Shown here: piece by piece, positions 61,379 through 64,000 of the stretch
How positions within the stretch are numbered: the first letter of the stretch is position 1
Layout: each line of letters starts with the position of its first letter
Source of the DNA: CAVRTM01 sp963696105
GTDB lineage: Bacteria; Actinomycetota; Actinomycetes; Actinomycetales; Dermatophilaceae
Assembly: GCA_963696105.1 (NCBI GenBank)
Contig: CAVOIP010000005.1
Span: 744,001 to 808,000, forward strand
Direction of reading: 5' to 3'
DNA: 64,000 nt
Program-made: the position numbers and the translations under genes
The notes under the pieces: generated by a model
Databases searched by the model: none
Told to the model about the DNA's origin: nothing
Seen by the model: the letters and a program-made list of their open reading frames with translations, nothing else

Positions 61379-63256
61379 TCACTTCGAGCTGATGGTGGGC
61401 AGGGAGGCGAGCTGGCCGGTGAGCCACTGGCTCTGCGACTGCAGCGAGCCCAGCGCGGTCTCGAGCGCGGCGTACTGCGTCTGCAGCGTCTGCTGCCGCA
61501 GGGTCATCCGGTCCTCGAAGTCAGCGATCTGCTGGGTGTAGTCGCGGATGCTGTCCTGCTCGCCCTGGATGCGTGTCGTGATGGACCCGACGGCCGGGTC
61601 CGAGGCCTGCTTGGCCACATTCGCCAGCTGCTGCGACATCGACGTCATCGTCTGGCTGACCGCCGCGGGGTCCTTGGCGTACGCCGCGAGGAACGCGGCC
61701 CTGTCGAAGCTGACCGTCCCGTCCCGTGCGACCGACACCCCACTGAGCGCGGGGGTGCTGGTGGAGGAGCCGATGACCGCGTCCGTCACCTGCTGGCGCA
61801 GGTCGCGGGCCATGGAGTCGGCGAGCAGCGGGCCGCCGGTCTTGGAGGTGGTGTCGTAGGCGCTCTGCTGGTCGATGTAGGCCAGGGCCGAGTTGGCGGC
61901 CGCGACCAGGGAGGCCATCTTGTCCGCGATGCCGCTGCTGTCGCTGGAGACGTCCACGGACACCTGCGTGCTGGGGTCGGCCCTCAGTGCCGTGATGGTG
62001 ACACCTGGCAGAAGGCCGGTGATGCTGTTGGTCGGCGAGGTGACGTCGAAGGCGCCCGGGCCGGTGCCGACGTGCAGCACCGCGTCGCTGCCGGCGTTGA
62101 GCACCTGCATGCCGCCCAGGGTGGTGTCGAGCCCTCCGCCGCTGATGGTGATGTCGGAGGCCGAGCCGGTGGTGGTGGACGTCAGCTGCAGCCGGTAGGC
62201 ACTGCTCGAGACCCCGACCGCTGTGGCGTTGACGCCGACGCCGGACGCGGAGATGGCCCGCGCGACGTCGCTGAGGGTGGCCGTGGAGCCGGCACTGACG
62301 GAGCTCGTGGTGGCGGCGCCCAACCGCAGGCCGCCGGTGAGCGTGGCCTGGACCGTGTCTCCGTTGGCCCCGGTCAGGGTGAGCGTTCCTCCCGGACCGG
62401 CGCTCGTGACCGCCGGCTGTGCGACACCGTCCAGCGTCACCAGGCCGTCCTGCCCGACGGCCGGCGTCGACGAGGCGGCCAGCCCGAGGGCCGTGTTGCC
62501 GGAGTCGACCGTCAGGGAGACGGCCGAACCCTCGCGCGCCGTGCTGACCTGCAGGTGGCCGCTGTCGTCGATCCGTGCGGTGAGGGCGCCCCCTGACTGC
62601 TGGCCGATCTGGGCGGCGACCTCGTCGAGAGTGTGGCTGCCCGAGCCGAACGTCACCGAGATCGTGGACGACGCCGTGCCGTCCTTGAGGGTGAAGGCGA
62701 GCGTGTTCTGCGAACCGAGGTCCACCGTGGGCGGCAGGACCTGCTGACCCGAGAGTGTCGCGGCTCTGGATGCCTGCGTGACGGAGATGGTGTGGACGCC
62801 GGCGGACAGCGTGGCGCCCGGCGTGACCGACGAGAGCCCGATGCCCGCTGCACCTTTGGTGACGGTGAACGGGCTGGTGGCGACCGTGCTGGCGAGTGAA
62901 CCGACGGTGCCGGAGGAGACCACGGACGTCGCGCTGGCGACGCTGGTCACCGTGAAGCGGGCGCTGCCCGGCTGGGCGGTCGGCCCTGTGCTCACGCTGG
63001 CCAGTGTGGGCGCCGAGGAGGTGCCCGTGGTGCTGCCCCACGCGGACTGCTTGGTGATCGAGTCCGGCACGAACGCGTTGGCCGCGCTCTGCAGCGCGGT
63101 GAACAGTGAGTTCAGCCCCTGCAGCGAGGTGACCATCGTCTGGCTGGCGGTCTTGTGGTCGGTCAGCTGCTGCTCGGGCTGCCGCTCCACCTGCATCAGC
63201 TGGCTGATGATCTGCGTGGTGTTCAGGCCGGAGACGAGGCCGTCGATGGCGCTCAT
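61379..63256 (-). CDS. fliD: Flagellar filament cap protein FliD
   Basis: 625 aa. N-terminus IDGLVSGLNTTQIISQLMQVERQPEQQL; the middle is Ser/Thr/Gly-rich and repetitive; the C-terminus SITTRIQGEQDSIRDYTQQIADFEDRMTLRQQTLQTQYAALETALGSLQSQSQWL is the conserved coiled coil. Length is above average, owing to the middle domains. GGGAAGGGGACC precedes the ATG. Confidence 0.95.
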   Translation of the reverse strand: MSAIDGLVSGLNTTQIISQLMQVERQPEQQLTDHKTASQTMVTSLQGLNSLFTALQSAANAFVPDSITKQSAWGSTTGTSSAPTLASVSTGPTAQPGSARFTVTSVASATSVVSSGTVGSLASTVATSPFTVTKGAAGIGLSSVTPGATLSAGVHTISVTQASRAATLSGQQVLPPTVDLGSQNTLAFTLKDGTASSTISVTFGSGSHTLDEVAAQIGQQSGGALTARIDDSGHLQVSTAREGSAVSLTVDSGNTALGLAASSTPAVGQDGLVTLDGVAQPAVTSAGPGGTLTLTGANGDTVQATLTGGLRLGAATTSSVSAGSTATLSDVARAISASGVGVNATAVGVSSSAYRLQLTSTTTGSASDITISGGGLDTTLGGMQVLNAGSDAVLHVGTGPGAFDVTSPTNSITGLLPGVTITALRADPSTQVSVDVSSDSSGIADKMASLVAAANSALAYIDQQSAYDTTSKTGGPLLADSMARDLRQQVTDAVIGSSTSTPALSGVSVARDGTVSFDRAAFLAAYAKDPAAVSQTMTSMSQQLANVAKQASDPAVGSITTRIQGEQDSIRDYTQQIADFEDRMTLRQQTLQTQYAALETALGSLQSQSQWLTGQLASLPTISSK

Positions 63257-63298
63257 GGCGGTCCCCTTCCCGGGCCCTTGGTGTGTGCGGGTGGACGA

Positions 63299-63331
63299 CC
63301 ACGGGGCGGACCGGGAGGGCCCGCCCCGTGG
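63299..63331 (-). terminator. Terminator after flagellin gene
   Basis: An 11-bp stem (63299-63309 with 63321-63331) about 23 bases downstream of the flagellin stop, before fliD. Confidence 0.75.
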
Positions 63332-63353
63332 ACGATCAGGTCACGCCGTTCGA

Positions 63354-64000
63354 TCAGCCGAGGAGCTTGAGCACCGACTGCGGGGCCTGGTTGGCCTGCG
63401 CCAGCATCGAGACGCCGGCCTGCTGCAGGATCTGGCTCCGGGTGAAGGAGGTCATCTCCTTGGCCATGTCGGTGTCGCGGATGCGGGACTCGGCGGCCGA
63501 CGCGTTCTCCGCGGCGACCGACAGGCTGTTGATGGTGTGCTGGAGCCGGTTCTGCACCGCACCGAGGTCAGCACGCTGCCCCGAGACGGTGTTGATGGCA
63601 GCGTCCAGGGTCGCGATCGCGGTGCTCGCGCCGGCCTGGGTGCTCACGTCGACTGCCGAGCTCACGGTGAAGGACCCGGTCTTGGCGGTGGCGTCCGACA
63701 GAGCGCTCTTGTCGAACGTGAGGACTGCTCCGCCGTTGTCGGCGTTGAACGTCACCGTCTTGGCGGTGTCGTCGTAGGCGCCGATCGTGGTCCCGCTGGC
63801 GTCCTTGACGACGCCGTTGTCGATGCTGAACGTGCCCTTCACCGGCGTTCCACTGGTGACGGACGCCGAGGCACCGTTGACTGCGGAGCCCTTGGTGGTC
63901 GCGCCCTCGACACCGAGGTCGGAGGCCTTCATGCTGCCCACCGAGACGGCCAGGGTCTGTCCCGAGTTGGCACCGATCTGGAAGGTGCCGTGGAACGAGC
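63354..64000 (-). CDS. fliC: Flagellin, C-terminal part (runs off window)
   Basis: The last 215 or so residues of a flagellin. The C-terminal D1/D0 region reads ATLDAAINTVSGQRADLGAVQNRLQHTINSLSVAAENASAAESRIRDTDMAKEM and ends QAGVSMLAQANQAPQSVLKLLG, the standard form. The N-terminus and promoter lie outside. The frame is open to the edge (GANSGQTLAVSVGSM). It is separated from fliD by a terminator, so it is its own transcript. Confidence 0.96.
   Translation of the reverse strand, partial: SFHGTFQIGANSGQTLAVSVGSMKASDLGVEGATTKGSAVNGASASVTSGTPVKGTFSIDNGVVKDASGTTIGAYDDTAKTVTFNADNGGAVLTFDKSALSDATAKTGSFTVSSAVDVSTQAGASTAIATLDAAINTVSGQRADLGAVQNRLQHTINSLSVAAENASAAESRIRDTDMAKEMTSFTRSQILQQAGVSMLAQANQAPQSVLKLLG

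Overview
The window is high-GC actinobacterial chromosome. The evidence is the codon usage, actinobacterial families (LytR_C-only proteins, SPW-repeat protein, paired CrcB, an MsiK-dependent type of sugar importer), IS110, and leaderless promoters of the form TANNNT-N6-RTG. A nearly complete flagellar locus shows that the organism is motile. I cannot name the genus; a motile member of the Kineosporiales, Propionibacteriales or Motilibacterales would fit.

Layout. 1-1006: start of dnaX, the SRP RNA gene and tRNA-Ser(GGA). 1043-8297: an amino-sugar / cell-wall recycling cluster on the minus strand, made of murR, murQ, a lipoprotein sugar-binding protein, two permeases and a GlcNAc-type kinase. 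Upstream of it is a glycoside hydrolase 3/beta-lactamase-type gene wrecked by a large internal deletion. 8576-15046: housekeeping and accessory genes (HerA/DUF853 ATPase, two LytR_C anchored proteins, a BtuF-like protein, a CrcB pair, SPW protein, TetR regulator). 15139-17274: a degenerate EAL plus DICT protein and a DUF1345 membrane protein. 17275-23560: an accessory stretch with an IS110 element (including a structured upstream region that may be its bridge RNA), an ArsR-MFS operon, a small membrane protein, an XRE regulator beside a 7-bp tandem repeat, and an orphan phage Dam-type methylase, ending at tRNA-Ser(CGA). 23719-33326: tadA/upp (divergent), a PH-domain protein, an amino-acid permease, pntA/A2/B, def, a methyltransferase and a pirin.

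33383-64000: the flagellar locus, read almost wholly on the minus strand. In transcription order it encodes flagellin (partial), FliD, FliS, a FliT-position protein, FlgK, FlgL, FlgB, FlgC, FliE, FliF, FliG, FliH, FliI, FliJ, a P60 plus lytic transglycosylase protein, FliK, FlgD and FlgE. Then come FlbD, MotA, MotB, FliL, FliM, FliN, FliO, FliP, FliQ, FliR, FlhB, FlhA, an FlhF-like protein and a small membrane protein. Two plus-strand genes (a nonapeptide-repeat protein and an RDD membrane protein) sit between flgE and flbD. Five exactly spaced copies of CCTCAGgt-N13-GCCGAT lie in front of flgK, flgB, flbD, fliM and flhA. They look like the promoters of the flagellar sigma factor.

Four genes (LytR_C tandem protein, pntA, the nonapeptide-repeat protein, and probably the last flagellar ORF) are each broken by a single +1 base. 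This pattern suggests sequencing error at least as strongly as true gene decay.
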